Origin: Kitasatospora sp044457565 | GTDB lineage: Bacteria > Actinomycetota > Actinomycetes > Streptomycetales > Streptomycetaceae | DNA length: 64,000 nucleotides | Direction of reading: 5' to 3' | NCBI RefSeq assembly: GCF_044457565.1 | Contig: NZ_JBITGZ010000001.1 | Location: 372,001 to 436,000 of the forward strand | Shown: piece by piece, positions 9,043 through 19,641 of the stretch | Position numbering within the stretch: position 1 is the first letter of the stretch | How the letters are laid out: every line of letters begins with the position of its first letter | Position numbers and translations under genes: made by a program | Notes under the pieces: generated by a model | Databases searched by the model: none | What the model saw: the letters and a program-made list of their open reading frames with translations, nothing else | Told to the model about the DNA's origin: nothing

Positions 9043-9756
9043 TCACGCGGCCGCCAGCACCGCCAGCAGCGTGCCGAGCAGCATGAACGGCCCGTACGGC
9101 ACCTCCAGGCCCCGCACCCGGCGGCGCCGCGCCAGGGCCACGACGGCGAGCCCGACGCTCCAGAGCCCGCCCAGCAGCGCGGTCAGGAAGAGCGCCGAGA
9201 ACGCGGTGCGCCAGCCGTACAAGCCGAGCAGCGCCCCGAGACCGAGCACCAGCTTGCCGTCACCGAAGCCGATCAGGTCGAACCAGGCCGGGATCTCGAA
9301 CAGCGCCCAGGCCGCGAGCGCCACCAGCAGACAGCGCAGCAGCACCGACGGATGCCCATCCGCGACCGCGGCCACCGTCAGCAGCGCGGCCGTGCCGAGG
9401 CCGAGCGTCAGGGTCAGTACGTCCGGCAGCCGCCGTACCGAGGCGTCCACGAAGCCGAGCACCACCCCGAGGGCGCCGGCCCAGAGCAGCAGCGGGCCGT
9501 GCCAGCGGTCCGCCGCCGCGCAGAGGGCCGCGCCCACCGCCGCCGCCACCGGCTCCACCCGCCAGGCGCCCGGCCCGATCCGACCCCGGCACCCGGGGCA
9601 CCGCCCGGTCGGCGGCAGCCACCGCACCCCCCGGCTGCACCCCGGGCAGGCCGCCCGCCACGACTCCCCGTACGGGACGGAGTACCGCGCCACCGCACCC
9701 CTGAGCACCGGCGCCACGGCCGACCCGGCCACCGCCCCGAGGACCAGCCCCAGCAT
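9043..9756 (-). CDS. type IV prepilin peptidase (A24 family)
   Basis: Membrane aspartyl protease of 237 residues that cleaves, and in some members methylates, type IV pilin-like precursors. The N-terminal cytosolic loop has two CxxC pairs (ACPGCS and RCPGCR), the usual zinc-binding feature. The catalytic Asp residues lie in FVDASVRRLPD (about residue 103) and in the GxGD-type motif GFGDGKL (about residue 163). Several hydrophobic helices span the rest. No pilin, ATPase or secretion gene is visible nearby, so its substrate cannot be inferred from context; Flp/Tad-type pilins elsewhere in the genome are the natural candidates. Confidence 0.88.
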   Translation of the reverse strand: MLGLVLGAVAGSAVAPVLRGAVARYSVPYGESWRAACPGCSRGVRWLPPTGRCPGCRGRIGPGAWRVEPVAAAVGAALCAAADRWHGPLLLWAGALGVVLGFVDASVRRLPDVLTLTLGLGTAALLTVAAVADGHPSVLLRCLLVALAAWALFEIPAWFDLIGFGDGKLVLGLGALLGLYGWRTAFSALFLTALLGGLWSVGLAVVALARRRRVRGLEVPYGPFMLLGTLLAVLAAA

Positions 9757-9936
9757 CGCTCCCCCTCTCGCCCACCGACCGGGCCGAGCCTATGCCCGCC
9801 GGCCCACCCACGGCCCGCACCGCTGTCCTCTCTTCCTCTTCCTCTCGTCCTCTTCCTCGCCTTGCCGGCGACTTTGCCGTCCACGTGGCAGAAGACACCC
9901 CCTGTGCCTGGCCCGAGCGCCGTAAAGTAAGCAGGC

Positions 9937-11151
9937 ATGCAGGTCATCCAGTCCAGCAAGCTCGCCAATGTCTGCTACGACATCCGCGGCCCGGTGCTCG
10001 ACGAGGCGATGCGACTGGAGGAACAGGGCCATCGCATCCTCAAGCTCAACACCGGCAACCCGGCCGTCTTCGGCTTCGACGCGCCCCCCGAGATCCTCCA
10101 GGACATCCTGAAGAACCTCTCCACCGCGCACGGGTACGGGGACTCCAAGGGCCTGCTCTCCGCGCGGCGCGCGGTGGTGATGCACTACGAGGAGCGTGGC
10201 CTGCACGGCCTCACCGTCGAGGACGTCTTCCTCGGCAACGGCGTCTCCGAGCTGATCCAGCTGGCGATGACCGCCCTGCTGGACGACGGCGACGAGGTGC
10301 TCGTCCCGGCGCCGGACTACCCGCTCTGGACGGCCTCCGTCAGCCTGGCCGGCGGCACGGCCGTGCACTACCTCTGCGACGAGCAGTCGGAGTGGTACCC
10401 GGACCTGGCCGACATCGAGGCCAAGGTCACCGACCGCACCCGGGCGATCGTGGTGATCAACCCGAACAACCCGACCGGCGCCGTCTACCCGCGCGAGATC
10501 CTCGAAGGCATCGTCGAGATCGCCCGCCGGCACAAGCTGGTGATCTACGCGGACGAGATCTACGACAAGATCCTCTACGACGACGCCGTACACATCCCGC
10601 TGGCCACGCTCGCGCCCGACCTCTTCTGCGTGACCTTCAACGGGATGTCCAAGTCCTACCGGGTGGCGGGCTTCCGCTCCGGCTGGATGGTCCTCTCCGG
10701 CGACCGGCACCGCGCGAACAGCTACATCGAGGGCCTGACGGTCCTGGCCTCGATGCGGCTCTGCGCCAACATGCCGGCCCAGCACGCGGTGGCGGCGGCG
10801 CTCGGCGGCCGTCAGTCGATCAGGGACCTGATCCTGCCGGGCGGCCGACTGCTGGAGTCCAGGGACGCGGCGTACAAGCTGCTGAACGAGATCCCCGGCG
10901 TCAGCTGCGTCAAACCCAAGGGCGCGCTGTACGCCTTCCCCCGGCTCGACCCCAAGGTCTACAAGATCAAGGACGACGCCCAGATGGTGCTGGACCTGCT
11001 GCGCTCGCAGCGCATCCTGCTCGTCCAGGGCACCGGCTTCAACTGGCCCGAACCGGATCACTTCCGCCTGGTCACCCTCCCCCGCGCGGAGGAGATCACC
11101 GACGCCGTGACCCGCATCGGCGACTTCCTCTCCGGCTACACCCAGCCGTAG
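9937..11151 (+). CDS. alaA: pyridoxal-phosphate aminotransferase, AlaA-like
   Basis: Class I aminotransferase of 404 residues. The N-terminus (SSKLANVCYDIRGPVLDEA, LNTGNPAVFGFDAPPEI) and the motifs VINPNNPTGAVY and YADEIYDKILYDD are characteristic of the E. coli AlaA (YfbQ) group, which forms alanine from pyruvate and glutamate. The PLP lysine lies in FNGMSKSYRVAGFRSGW. Aspartate or general aromatic activity cannot be excluded. There is no clear ribosome-binding site, but TAAAGT at 9923-9928 ends 8 nt before the ATG, so the mRNA may be leaderless or nearly so. A terminator follows closely. Confidence 0.9.
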   Translation: MQVIQSSKLANVCYDIRGPVLDEAMRLEEQGHRILKLNTGNPAVFGFDAPPEILQDILKNLSTAHGYGDSKGLLSARRAVVMHYEERGLHGLTVEDVFLGNGVSELIQLAMTALLDDGDEVLVPAPDYPLWTASVSLAGGTAVHYLCDEQSEWYPDLADIEAKVTDRTRAIVVINPNNPTGAVYPREILEGIVEIARRHKLVIYADEIYDKILYDDAVHIPLATLAPDLFCVTFNGMSKSYRVAGFRSGWMVLSGDRHRANSYIEGLTVLASMRLCANMPAQHAVAAALGGRQSIRDLILPGGRLLESRDAAYKLLNEIPGVSCVKPKGALYAFPRLDPKVYKIKDDAQMVLDLLRSQRILLVQGTGFNWPEPDHFRLVTLPRAEEITDAVTRIGDFLSGYTQP

Positions 11152-11173
11152 CCGGAAGAGCAGGAAGAGAGAG

Positions 11174-11217
11174 CGGCCGGACGGTCTCCCCCGAGTCGGG
11201 GGGAGACCGTCCGGCCG
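11174..11217. terminator. bidirectional terminator between alaA and pckG
   Basis: A 19-bp perfect stem (11174-11192 with 11199-11217) and a 6-nt loop sit between convergent genes. Confidence 0.87.
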
Positions 11218-11236
11218 TGGCGTCAGCGGTCAGCGC

Positions 11237-13063
11237 TCAGCCGAGGCGCTTGACCAGTGCCCGGTACTCGTCCCACAGCTCGGTGGGGGTGTGCTCGCCG
11301 AACAGCTCCAGGTGGGCCGGCACGAGCGCGGCCTCCTGGCGCCAGATGTCGGCGTCGACGCTGAAGAGCAGCTCGCGGTCGGCCTCCGAGAGGTCCAGGC
11401 CGGAGAGGTCGAAGCCGTCCTGGGTGGGCAGCACGCCGATCGGGGTCTCGACGCCCTCGCCGGTGCCCTCCAGGCGCTCGACGATCCACTTCAGCACCCG
11501 GCTGTTCTCGCCGTAGCCCGGCCACACGAACTTGCCCGCGCTGTTCTTGCGGAACCAGTTCACGTAGTAGATCTTCGGCAGCTTCGAGGCGTCGGCCTGG
11601 GCGCCGAGCTTCAGCCAGTGGCCGAAGTAGTCGCCCATGTTGTAGCCGCAGAACGGCAGCATCGCGAACGGGTCGCGGCGCAGCTCGCCGACGGTACCCT
11701 CGGCTGCGGCGGTCTTCTCGGAGGCGATGTTCGCGCCGAGGAAGACACCGTGCTGCCAGTCGAAGGACTCGGTGACCAGCGGCACCGCGGTGGCGCGGCG
11801 GCCGCCGAACAGGATGGCCGAGATCGGCACACCCGCCGGGTCCTCCCACTCCGGGGCGATGGTCGGGCACTGTGCGGCCGGGACGGCGAACCGCGCGTTG
11901 GGGTGGGCGGCCGGGGTGCCGGACTCCGGCGTCCAGTCGTTGCCGCGCCAGTCGGTCAGGTGGGCCGGGGGCTCCTCGGTGAGGCCCTCCCACCAGACGT
12001 CACCGTCGTCGGTCAGCGCGACGTTGGTGTAGACGGTGTTGCCCCAGAGCGTCTCGATGGCGTTGGCGTTGGTGTCCACGCCGGTGCCGGGGGCGACGCC
12101 GAAGAAGCCGGCCTCGGGGTTGATGGCGTAGAGCCGGCCGTCGGCGCCGAAGCGCATCCAGGCGATGTCGTCGCCGATCGTCTCGACCTTCCAGCCCGGG
12201 ATGGTGGGCTGGAGCATGGCGAGGTTGGTCTTGCCGCAGGCGCTCGGGAAGGCCGCCGCGACGTACTTGGCCTCACCGGTCGGCGGGGTGAGCTTGAGGA
12301 CGAGCATGTGCTCGGCCAGCCAGCCCTCGTCACGGGCCATGGTGGAGGCGATGCGCAGCGCGTAGCACTTCTTGCCGAGCAGGGCGTTGCCGCCGTAGCC
12401 GGAGCCGAAGGACCAGATCTCGCGGGTCTCCGGGAAGTGCGAGATGTACTTGGTGTTGTTGCACGGCCACGCGACGTCCGCCTGACCCTCGGCCAGCGGC
12501 GCGCCGACGGTGTGCACGGCCTTGACGAAGTCGCCGTCCTCGCCGAGCTGGTCGATCACGGCCTGGCCCATGCGGGTCATCACGCGCATCGACACGGCCA
12601 CGTAGGCGGAGTCGGTGATCTCGACGCCGTACGCGGCCAGCGGGGAGCCGACCGGGCCCATCGAGAAGGGCACGACGTACATCGTGCGGCCCTTCATCGA
12701 GCCGCGGAACAGGCCGTTGTCGCCCTGGAAGATCTCCCGCATCTCGGCGGGGGCCTTCCAGTGGTTCGTCGGGCCGGCGTCCTTCTCCTGCTCGGAGCAG
12801 ATGAAGGTCCGGTCCTCGACGCGGGCGACGTCCGTGGGGTCCGAGGCCGCGTAGTAGGAGTTGGGACGCTTGTCCTGGTTGAGCTTCTTGAAGGTGCCCT
12901 GAGCCACCAGCAGCTCGGCGAGGCGCTGGTACTCCTCCTCGGAGCCGTCACACCACTCGATGCGGTCCGGCTGGGTGAGCTCCGCGATCTCGCTCACCCA
13001 GGCCAGCAGACGCTTGTGGCGGGTGGGCGCGGATGCGCTGAGAGCAGAGTTCTCGTACGACAC
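11237..13063 (-). CDS. pckG: phosphoenolpyruvate carboxykinase (GTP)
   Basis: Gluconeogenic enzyme of 608 residues that converts oxaloacetate and GTP to phosphoenolpyruvate, GDP and CO2 in the cytosol. Family blocks are easily seen: FGSGYGGNALLGKKCYALRIAS, the kinase-type P-loop AAFPSACGKTNLAM, the metal and nucleotide region TIGDDIAWMRFGADG and FGGRRATAVPLV. The length is that of the GTP class (about 600), longer than ATP-dependent enzymes. The start is GTG with GGAG upstream. The promoter lies in the AT-rich region shared with the divergent hemolysin III-like gene, which contains a perfect 16-bp palindrome. Confidence 0.97.
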   Translation of the reverse strand: MSYENSALSASAPTRHKRLLAWVSEIAELTQPDRIEWCDGSEEEYQRLAELLVAQGTFKKLNQDKRPNSYYAASDPTDVARVEDRTFICSEQEKDAGPTNHWKAPAEMREIFQGDNGLFRGSMKGRTMYVVPFSMGPVGSPLAAYGVEITDSAYVAVSMRVMTRMGQAVIDQLGEDGDFVKAVHTVGAPLAEGQADVAWPCNNTKYISHFPETREIWSFGSGYGGNALLGKKCYALRIASTMARDEGWLAEHMLVLKLTPPTGEAKYVAAAFPSACGKTNLAMLQPTIPGWKVETIGDDIAWMRFGADGRLYAINPEAGFFGVAPGTGVDTNANAIETLWGNTVYTNVALTDDGDVWWEGLTEEPPAHLTDWRGNDWTPESGTPAAHPNARFAVPAAQCPTIAPEWEDPAGVPISAILFGGRRATAVPLVTESFDWQHGVFLGANIASEKTAAAEGTVGELRRDPFAMLPFCGYNMGDYFGHWLKLGAQADASKLPKIYYVNWFRKNSAGKFVWPGYGENSRVLKWIVERLEGTGEGVETPIGVLPTQDGFDLSGLDLSEADRELLFSVDADIWRQEAALVPAHLELFGEHTPTELWDEYRALVKRLG

Positions 13064-13171
13064 GATCGCTCCGTTTCACGCCATCTCGGCACCGAGACGG
13101 CGTAGCGGGGGTTTGAGGGTGCTTGCAGCGTAGCTCCGGCTGCCAGGGGTGAACACGGCGCCTTGGTGAAA

Positions 13172-13216
13172 TTGACGCCACTTTTACTACTAGACGGATA
13201 ATTACTGGCCAGTAAT
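13172..13216. promoter_or_regulatory. promoter and palindromic operator between pckG and the hemolysin III-like gene
   Basis: TTGACG at 13172-13177 and GATAAT at 13197-13202 form a plausible rightward promoter (19-nt spacer, or 18 with GGATAA). The perfect palindrome ATTACTGGCCAGTAAT occupies 13201-13216, over the -10/start-site region. The surrounding sequence is strikingly AT-rich for this genome. A regulator binding here could act on both divergent genes. Confidence 0.55.
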
Positions 13217-13340
13217 CAGGCTTCGCTGTCCCACTCGGGGCCCCCGGATGCCGCACCCGAATACTCCAAAACGTCTAAGAGTGACGAGCGACACTACCTA
13301 CGCCCTGGTAACCTACGCCGCCGTAGGTAGGATCTTGCGC

Positions 13341-14021
13341 ATGACTGCAGATCAGAGCACGGCTCTCGAAGCGCTCGTCGCGGAGATCAAGCCGAAGTGG
13401 CGCGGATGGCTGCACGCCGGCATGTTCCCGGCGGCGCTCGCCGCGGGGATCGTCCTGATCTGCCTCGCCGGATCGACCCGCGCGAGGATCGCCTGCGCCG
13501 TCTACTCGGTGAGCGCCTGGCTGCTGTTCGGCGTCAGCGCGGTGTACCACCGCTTCGACTGGGGGCCCAGGGGCGACGCGGTGCTGCGCCGCCTCGACCA
13601 CGCGAACATCTTCCTGATCATCGCCGGCTCCTACACCCCCTTCACCATCCTGCTGCTGGACGGCGGCCGCCGGCAGCTGCTGCTCTGGCTGGTCTGGGGC
13701 GGGGCCCTGGCGGGGATAGCGTTCCGGGTCTTCTGGGTCGGCGCGCCGCGCTGGCTCTACACACCCTGCTACCTCGCGCTCGGCTGGGCCGCCGTCTTCT
13801 TCCTGCCCGACTTCCTGCGGGCCGGCGGGGTCGCCGTGATCACCCTGATGATCGTCGGCGGTGTCCTCTACAGCCTGGGGGGCGTGGTGTACGGCCTCAA
13901 GCGGCCGAACCCGTCACCGCGTTGGTTCGGGTTCCACGAGGTCTTCCACGCCTTCACCCTCGGGGCCTTCATCGTGCAGTACGTCGGCGTCTCGCTGATC
14001 GCATACAACGCCGCCAGCTGA
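13341..14021 (+). CDS. hemolysin III / TrhA (PAQR-like) membrane protein
   Basis: Seven-helix membrane protein of 226 residues. Conserved features are the SAVYHRFDWG motif near residue 70, RRLDHANIFLIIAGSYTPF near residue 90, and the C-terminal HEVFHAFTLGAFIVQY, whose histidines and acidic residues form the metal site of the PAQR/hemolysin III superfamily. E. coli TrhA influences membrane energetics; haemolysis is not implied. The ATG at 13341 has no ribosome-binding site but TAGGAT at 13328-13333 ends 7 nt before it, indicating a leaderless transcript. The -10 box overlaps an inverted repeat at 13311-13328. The frame is open further upstream to 13248 without support. Confidence 0.88.
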   Translation: MTADQSTALEALVAEIKPKWRGWLHAGMFPAALAAGIVLICLAGSTRARIACAVYSVSAWLLFGVSAVYHRFDWGPRGDAVLRRLDHANIFLIIAGSYTPFTILLLDGGRRQLLLWLVWGGALAGIAFRVFWVGAPRWLYTPCYLALGWAAVFFLPDFLRAGGVAVITLMIVGGVLYSLGGVVYGLKRPNPSPRWFGFHEVFHAFTLGAFIVQYVGVSLIAYNAAS

Positions 14022-14387
14022 ACCCCCCGGCGCGGTCGCGGCCACCGGCCCGGCTGCGCCGGCCCCCGCGGCCCCGGACCCGGCCACGCGTCGGCCGGGG
14101 AGCCCCGCCGCCCGCGCGTCCAGCGCCTCCCGAGCCCGGCGGCAGCGCTCGCAGTGGGCGGCGTCCGGCGCCGCACCGCCCGGGCGGTGCGCCCTGAGCA
14201 GTGCCGGGACGTGCCGGACCCGGAACCGGCGCGCCACGTAGACCATCACCAGCAGCACCTCCACCCCGGCCACCGCCAGCACCAGCGCCTCGCCGTTGAT
14301 CAGAAACGCCGCGACCACGGCCAGCGCGGCCGCCACCACCGCGGCCGCACCCCAGAGCTGCGCACCCGTCGAACCCCTGCCCGCCAT
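13914..14387 (-). CDS. small predicted membrane protein of unknown function
   Basis: Unrecognised protein of 157 residues. Two adjacent hydrophobic segments (about residues 10-28 and 33-48, WGAAAVVAAALAVVAAFLI and ALVLAVAGVEVLLVMVYVA) are followed by a basic stretch and a Gly/Ala-rich tail. Two Cys lie in AHCERCRRA. The ATG at 14387 has an excellent ribosome-binding site, AAGGAGGAG, 4 nt upstream, which is the main evidence that it is a gene. Its 3' end overlaps the convergent hemolysin III-like gene by 108 nt, so the true C-terminus or the whole tail may be unconstrained. Function unknown. Confidence 0.6.
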   Translation of the reverse strand: MAGRGSTGAQLWGAAAVVAAALAVVAAFLINGEALVLAVAGVEVLLVMVYVARRFRVRHVPALLRAHRPGGAAPDAAHCERCRRAREALDARAAGLPGRRVAGSGAAGAGAAGPVAATAPGGSAGGVVCDQRDADVLHDEGPEGEGVEDLVEPEPTR

Positions 14388-14782
14388 GGCTCCTCCTTCC
14401 TGCGCCGGGCTCGTGGTCGGCTCCTGCCGCCCCACCCCTTCTCCGCTCTCGGCGTCGCACCGGTCCCGCACTGACCGATTGCCACATGATATCTACCGAC
14501 AGTGACACGGCGGGGCCCCGGAACGGCGAACGCCGGATCAACGTTGCGTCAATTCCTCATGCCGGACGGGCACTTACCCTCCCCATCGGCGCACGCCCCG
14601 CGCGTACCCTCCGTAGCGCCCGCCCCGGGGCGCACCCAGGCGTCCGCTTCCCCGATGCGGGAGCGGCGGGAGCACGGGGAGCACTGCCCTCAGGCCTGCG
14701 CCCCGGCCTGCTCGGCGTCCGCTGGGACCGGGAGCAGGCCGGGGACCGGAGCAGGCCGGGGCCGGTGGGGTGGGTGAGCGGG
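14388..14782. other. intergenic region without recognised genes
   Basis: About 395 nt. The first part should carry the promoter of the small membrane protein gene; the rest is GC-rich and contains no gene or terminator I can support. Confidence 0.4.
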
Positions 14783-16834
<2,052 letters not shown>

Positions 16835-16895
16835 GCCCCCATCCTTGCGCATCCCACCCCACCCGGGGCAGAGGACTCAGCCCCGAGCAGGAGAC

Positions 16896-17456
16896 TCAGC
16901 GCCGGCTGAGCACCGCCGGGTCGAACCGCACCGGGAACGGCAGCGCCACCTCGGCCTCGGCGCCGGCGAGCAGCGCCGCGGTCTCCTTGTACCGGCCCTG
17001 CACCAGCTCGAGGACGATCAGTTGCGGCGAGGGTGCGAGCTCGAGCCGCCAGAAGTGCGGGATCTCCGCCTCGGCGTACAGACCGGGCTTGACGCTGCGG
17101 TCCATGTGCTTGTTGCTCGGCGAGACGATCTCCACGATCAGCTGGACGGCCTCACTGTCGAGAGCGACCGGATCACCGGCGGTCGCGGCGGCGTCCACCA
17201 CCACGAGGTCCGGCACGAACAGCCCGGAAGGCACGATGACGTTGACGGCCTCCAGCACCTCGACCCGCGCGTCGGCCGCGAGGGCTGCGGCCTCCAGCAG
17301 ATTGGCCAGGCGACGCGAAGCCCGCTGGTGGTTCACGGCGGGTGCAGGCGACATCATCAGGACACCGTCCAGGAGCTCGTACCGGCTGTTGCTCTCATCC
17401 AGCGCGAGTACGTCCTCGACGGTCCACGCCCCAGCGTGGTCATAGGCAACGCTCAT
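16896..17456 (-). CDS. Uma2-family (DUF820) putative restriction-type endonuclease
   Basis: PD-(D/E)xK-fold protein of 186 residues. The sequence shows the family order: N-terminal WTVEDVLALDESNSRYELLDGVLMMSPAP, then VPDLVVVDAAA with the metal-binding Asp, and VQLIVEIVSPSNKHMDRSVKPGLYAEAEIPHFW with the ExV and the downstream Lys. Uma2 genes occur in many copies in cyanobacteria and actinobacteria and their biological role is unknown. The ATG at 17456 follows GAGGAGG. It sits as a single gene between the DUF255 gene and the small membrane protein of the mca cluster, so it is probably an insertion into an otherwise conserved block. Confidence 0.88.
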   Translation of the reverse strand: MSVAYDHAGAWTVEDVLALDESNSRYELLDGVLMMSPAPAVNHQRASRRLANLLEAAALAADARVEVLEAVNVIVPSGLFVPDLVVVDAAATAGDPVALDSEAVQLIVEIVSPSNKHMDRSVKPGLYAEAEIPHFWRLELAPSPQLIVLELVQGRYKETAALLAGAEAEVALPFPVRFDPAVLSRR

Positions 17457-17528
17457 CCGGCGGCCACCTCCTCGGCCGCCTCCATCATGCTGTGGCGCGT
17501 TCACCGTTGTCTCCCGATGCGGGCCGCG

Positions 17529-17720
17529 TCACTCCTTCGTGGGTTCGGGCTCCTCCACGAAGTCGACGCGCTTGAACTGCTTGTTCATGGACTTGACCAG
17601 GAACCACGTCGCCACACCGAGGGCGGCGAAGACCACGAAGCCGAGCAGGCCGGGGGTCACCTTGGTCTGGTCGAGCGCGAGGTCGGCGGCGAGGTGGCTG
17701 AGGTTCACGGGGGTACTCAT
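17529..17720 (-). CDS. small single-pass membrane protein of the mca cluster
   Basis: Protein of 63 residues with one transmembrane helix (about 23-43, TPGLLGFVVFAALGVATWFLV), then a basic KSMNKQFKR stretch and an acidic tail. Such proteins sit beside mca in streptomycetes, comparable in position to mycobacterial Rv1083. Function unknown. It is separated from the upstream mca gene by a perfect hairpin, so it is probably transcribed from its own promoter or by read-through. Confidence 0.75.
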   Translation of the reverse strand: MSTPVNLSHLAADLALDQTKVTPGLLGFVVFAALGVATWFLVKSMNKQFKRVDFVEEPEPTKE

Positions 17721-17728
17721 CTCTCCAT

Positions 17729-17759
17729 GGTGACCCGGCCCGGTGCGGGCCGGGTCACC
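17729..17759 (-). terminator. terminator downstream of mca
   Basis: A 13-bp perfect stem (17729-17741 with 17747-17759) and a 5-nt loop, 31 nt past the mca stop and just ahead of the small membrane protein gene. Confidence 0.75.
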
Positions 17760-17789
17760 GGGGTGGTGCGTGTCGCGGGCCGGTTCGGG

Positions 17790-18686
17790 TCAGCTGCCCG
17801 ACTCGGCGGCCAGGCTGCGGCTGCGCAGCCCGGCGAACAGGTCGTCCTCGGGGAGGTCGGTGTCGATCAGGGAACGGGCCAGCTCGTAGTCCTCGGTCGG
17901 CCAGACGTCGCGCTGGACCTCCAGCGGCACCCGGAACCACGGGCCGTCGGGGTCGATCTGGGTGGCGTGGGCGATCAGCGCGGCGTCCCGGGTCGCGAAC
18001 CAGTCGTCGCACTTCACCCGGGTGGTGATCTCGCGCTCCTTGCGGCCGCTCTTCTCCCAGCCCGCGATCCACTCGCCGTACGGCGAGTCGTGGCCGTGCT
18101 CGACCAGGTACCCGTGCAGGGCGCGGATGCGGTCCATCGGGAAGCCGTGGTTGTAGTAGAGCTTCAGCGGCTGCCAGGGCTCGCCGGACTCGGGGTAGGC
18201 GTCCGGGTCACCGGCGGCGTCGAAGGCCGCCATGGTGATCTTGTGGGTCATGATGTGGTCGGGGTGCGGGTAGCCGCCGTTCTCGTCGTAGGTCGTGATG
18301 ACCTGCGGCTTGAACTCGCGGATCAGCCGCACCAGCGGCTCGGCCGCCTCGGCCACCTCCTGGAGGGCGAAACAGCCCTCCGGCAGCGGCGGCAGCGGGT
18401 CACCCTCGGGCAGGCCGGAGTCGACGAAACCCAGCCAGGCCTGCTTGACGCCGAGGATCGCGCGCGCCGCGTCCATCTCCTTGCGGCGTACCTCGTGAAT
18501 GTTCTCCTCGACGAACGGGTCGCCCTGGAGCTTGGGGTTGAGCACCGACCCGCGCTCCCCGCCCGTGCAGGTGGCCACGAGCACGTCCACCCCCTGCTCG
18601 ACGTACATGGCCATGGTGGCCGCGCCCTTGCTGGACTCGTCGTCCGGGTGGGCGTGCACCGCCATCAGTCGCAACTGCTCAGTCAA
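17790..18686 (-). CDS. mca: mycothiol S-conjugate amidase
   Basis: Zinc amidase of 298 residues that cleaves mycothiol S-conjugates, releasing a mercapturic acid for export and GlcN-Ins for recycling; a detoxification enzyme limited to mycothiol-producing actinobacteria. The zinc motif AVHAHPDDES lies near residue 10 and a second metal histidine in GGYPHPDHIMTH. The related MshB deacetylase is similar, but the C-terminal features (KCDDWFATRDAALIAHATQIDPDGPWF) are those of Mca. The start is TTG at 18686, preceded by GGAAGGA; the frame remains open upstream for 90 codons, but that part overlaps the promoter of the divergent DUF4307 gene and is not conserved-looking. Confidence 0.94.
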   Translation of the reverse strand: MTEQLRLMAVHAHPDDESSKGAATMAMYVEQGVDVLVATCTGGERGSVLNPKLQGDPFVEENIHEVRRKEMDAARAILGVKQAWLGFVDSGLPEGDPLPPLPEGCFALQEVAEAAEPLVRLIREFKPQVITTYDENGGYPHPDHIMTHKITMAAFDAAGDPDAYPESGEPWQPLKLYYNHGFPMDRIRALHGYLVEHGHDSPYGEWIAGWEKSGRKEREITTRVKCDDWFATRDAALIAHATQIDPDGPWFRVPLEVQRDVWPTEDYELARSLIDTDLPEDDLFAGLRSRSLAAESGS

Positions 18687-18936
18687 CGCCTGGCTTCCTT
18701 CCGAGAATGTCTGCGCCGTACCAACGCCCGGGCCGCACAACAGCTGCGCCGTACCGCGACCGCCGCCCGTGCCACCGCCGGCCGTACGACCGCGGAGCCC
18801 GCCGCCGAAGCGCCCGGCCCCCCGCCCCCGCCGGACCGACCGCGGGTGTGTTCCTCCTATAGTGACGGACTGGAGGAGCCGTACATTCCCCCCGCACCAC
18901 CCAGGTGGCCCCTCCCACCGAGAGGACTGAGCCACC

Positions 18937-19350
18937 ATGAGCGCCGGCACCACCACCCCGCAGCCGCCCGAGGGGCGCTACGGCCGCCGCGGCGACCGCG
19001 AGGCCGACCGCCGGCTGAAGGCCGTGGGCGCGGCGTGCGCCGTCCTGCTGCTCGGCGTGATCGCCTGGTCCGGCGGCTCGTACCTGCTGCGCGAGACCAG
19101 GATGAACGGGTCGGTGCCGGCCTTCGAGGCGGTCTCCGACTCCGAGCTGCTGATCCATCTGTCGGTGAGAAAGCGCGAGGGCACGGCGGGCACCTGCACC
19201 GTCCGCTCGCAGGGCGCGGACGGCTCGGTGGTCGGCCAGTACGACTTCCAGGTCCCGGCCGAGGGCACCAGCTACGACGACCGGCTGACGCTGCGGACCA
19301 CCGCCCGCGGCACCACCGCCCAGCTGCTGGGCTGCACGCCGGCCCGGTAG
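18937..19350 (+). CDS. DUF4307 membrane protein
   Basis: Protein of 137 residues with one transmembrane helix (about 28-48, GAACAVLLLGVIAWSGGSYLL) and an extracytoplasmic beta-rich domain. The DUF4307 family is restricted to actinobacteria and lies between mca and greA, as with Rv1081c in M. tuberculosis. No biochemical function is known. The ATG follows GAGAGGAC with good spacing. It is divergent from mca and precedes greA. Confidence 0.88.
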   Translation: MSAGTTTPQPPEGRYGRRGDREADRRLKAVGAACAVLLLGVIAWSGGSYLLRETRMNGSVPAFEAVSDSELLIHLSVRKREGTAGTCTVRSQGADGSVVGQYDFQVPAEGTSYDDRLTLRTTARGTTAQLLGCTPAR

Positions 19351-19641
19351 CGGCGGCCGCGACGGCCCGAAACCCGCCCCTCCGGGCGCATATTCGATCA
19401 GGGGAGCGGGAATCCGTACTGGGTGTCCCGGACACCCGGGCTTCACCTGGGCGTCAATGGCGCGCAAACGGCTCTCCCGTCCGCTGACGGAAATTGTTAG
19501 GCTCGTGGTTTCGCCCCTTCCGCGCCGGATGGTACGGGAGCGGGCGTTGCTTTGTAGTTACGACCGATATACCACCGATACCACCGCGCCCCTGCTGACG
19601 ACCAACCCTCAGCACAGCCCCAGCACCTACGAGGAGCACCT

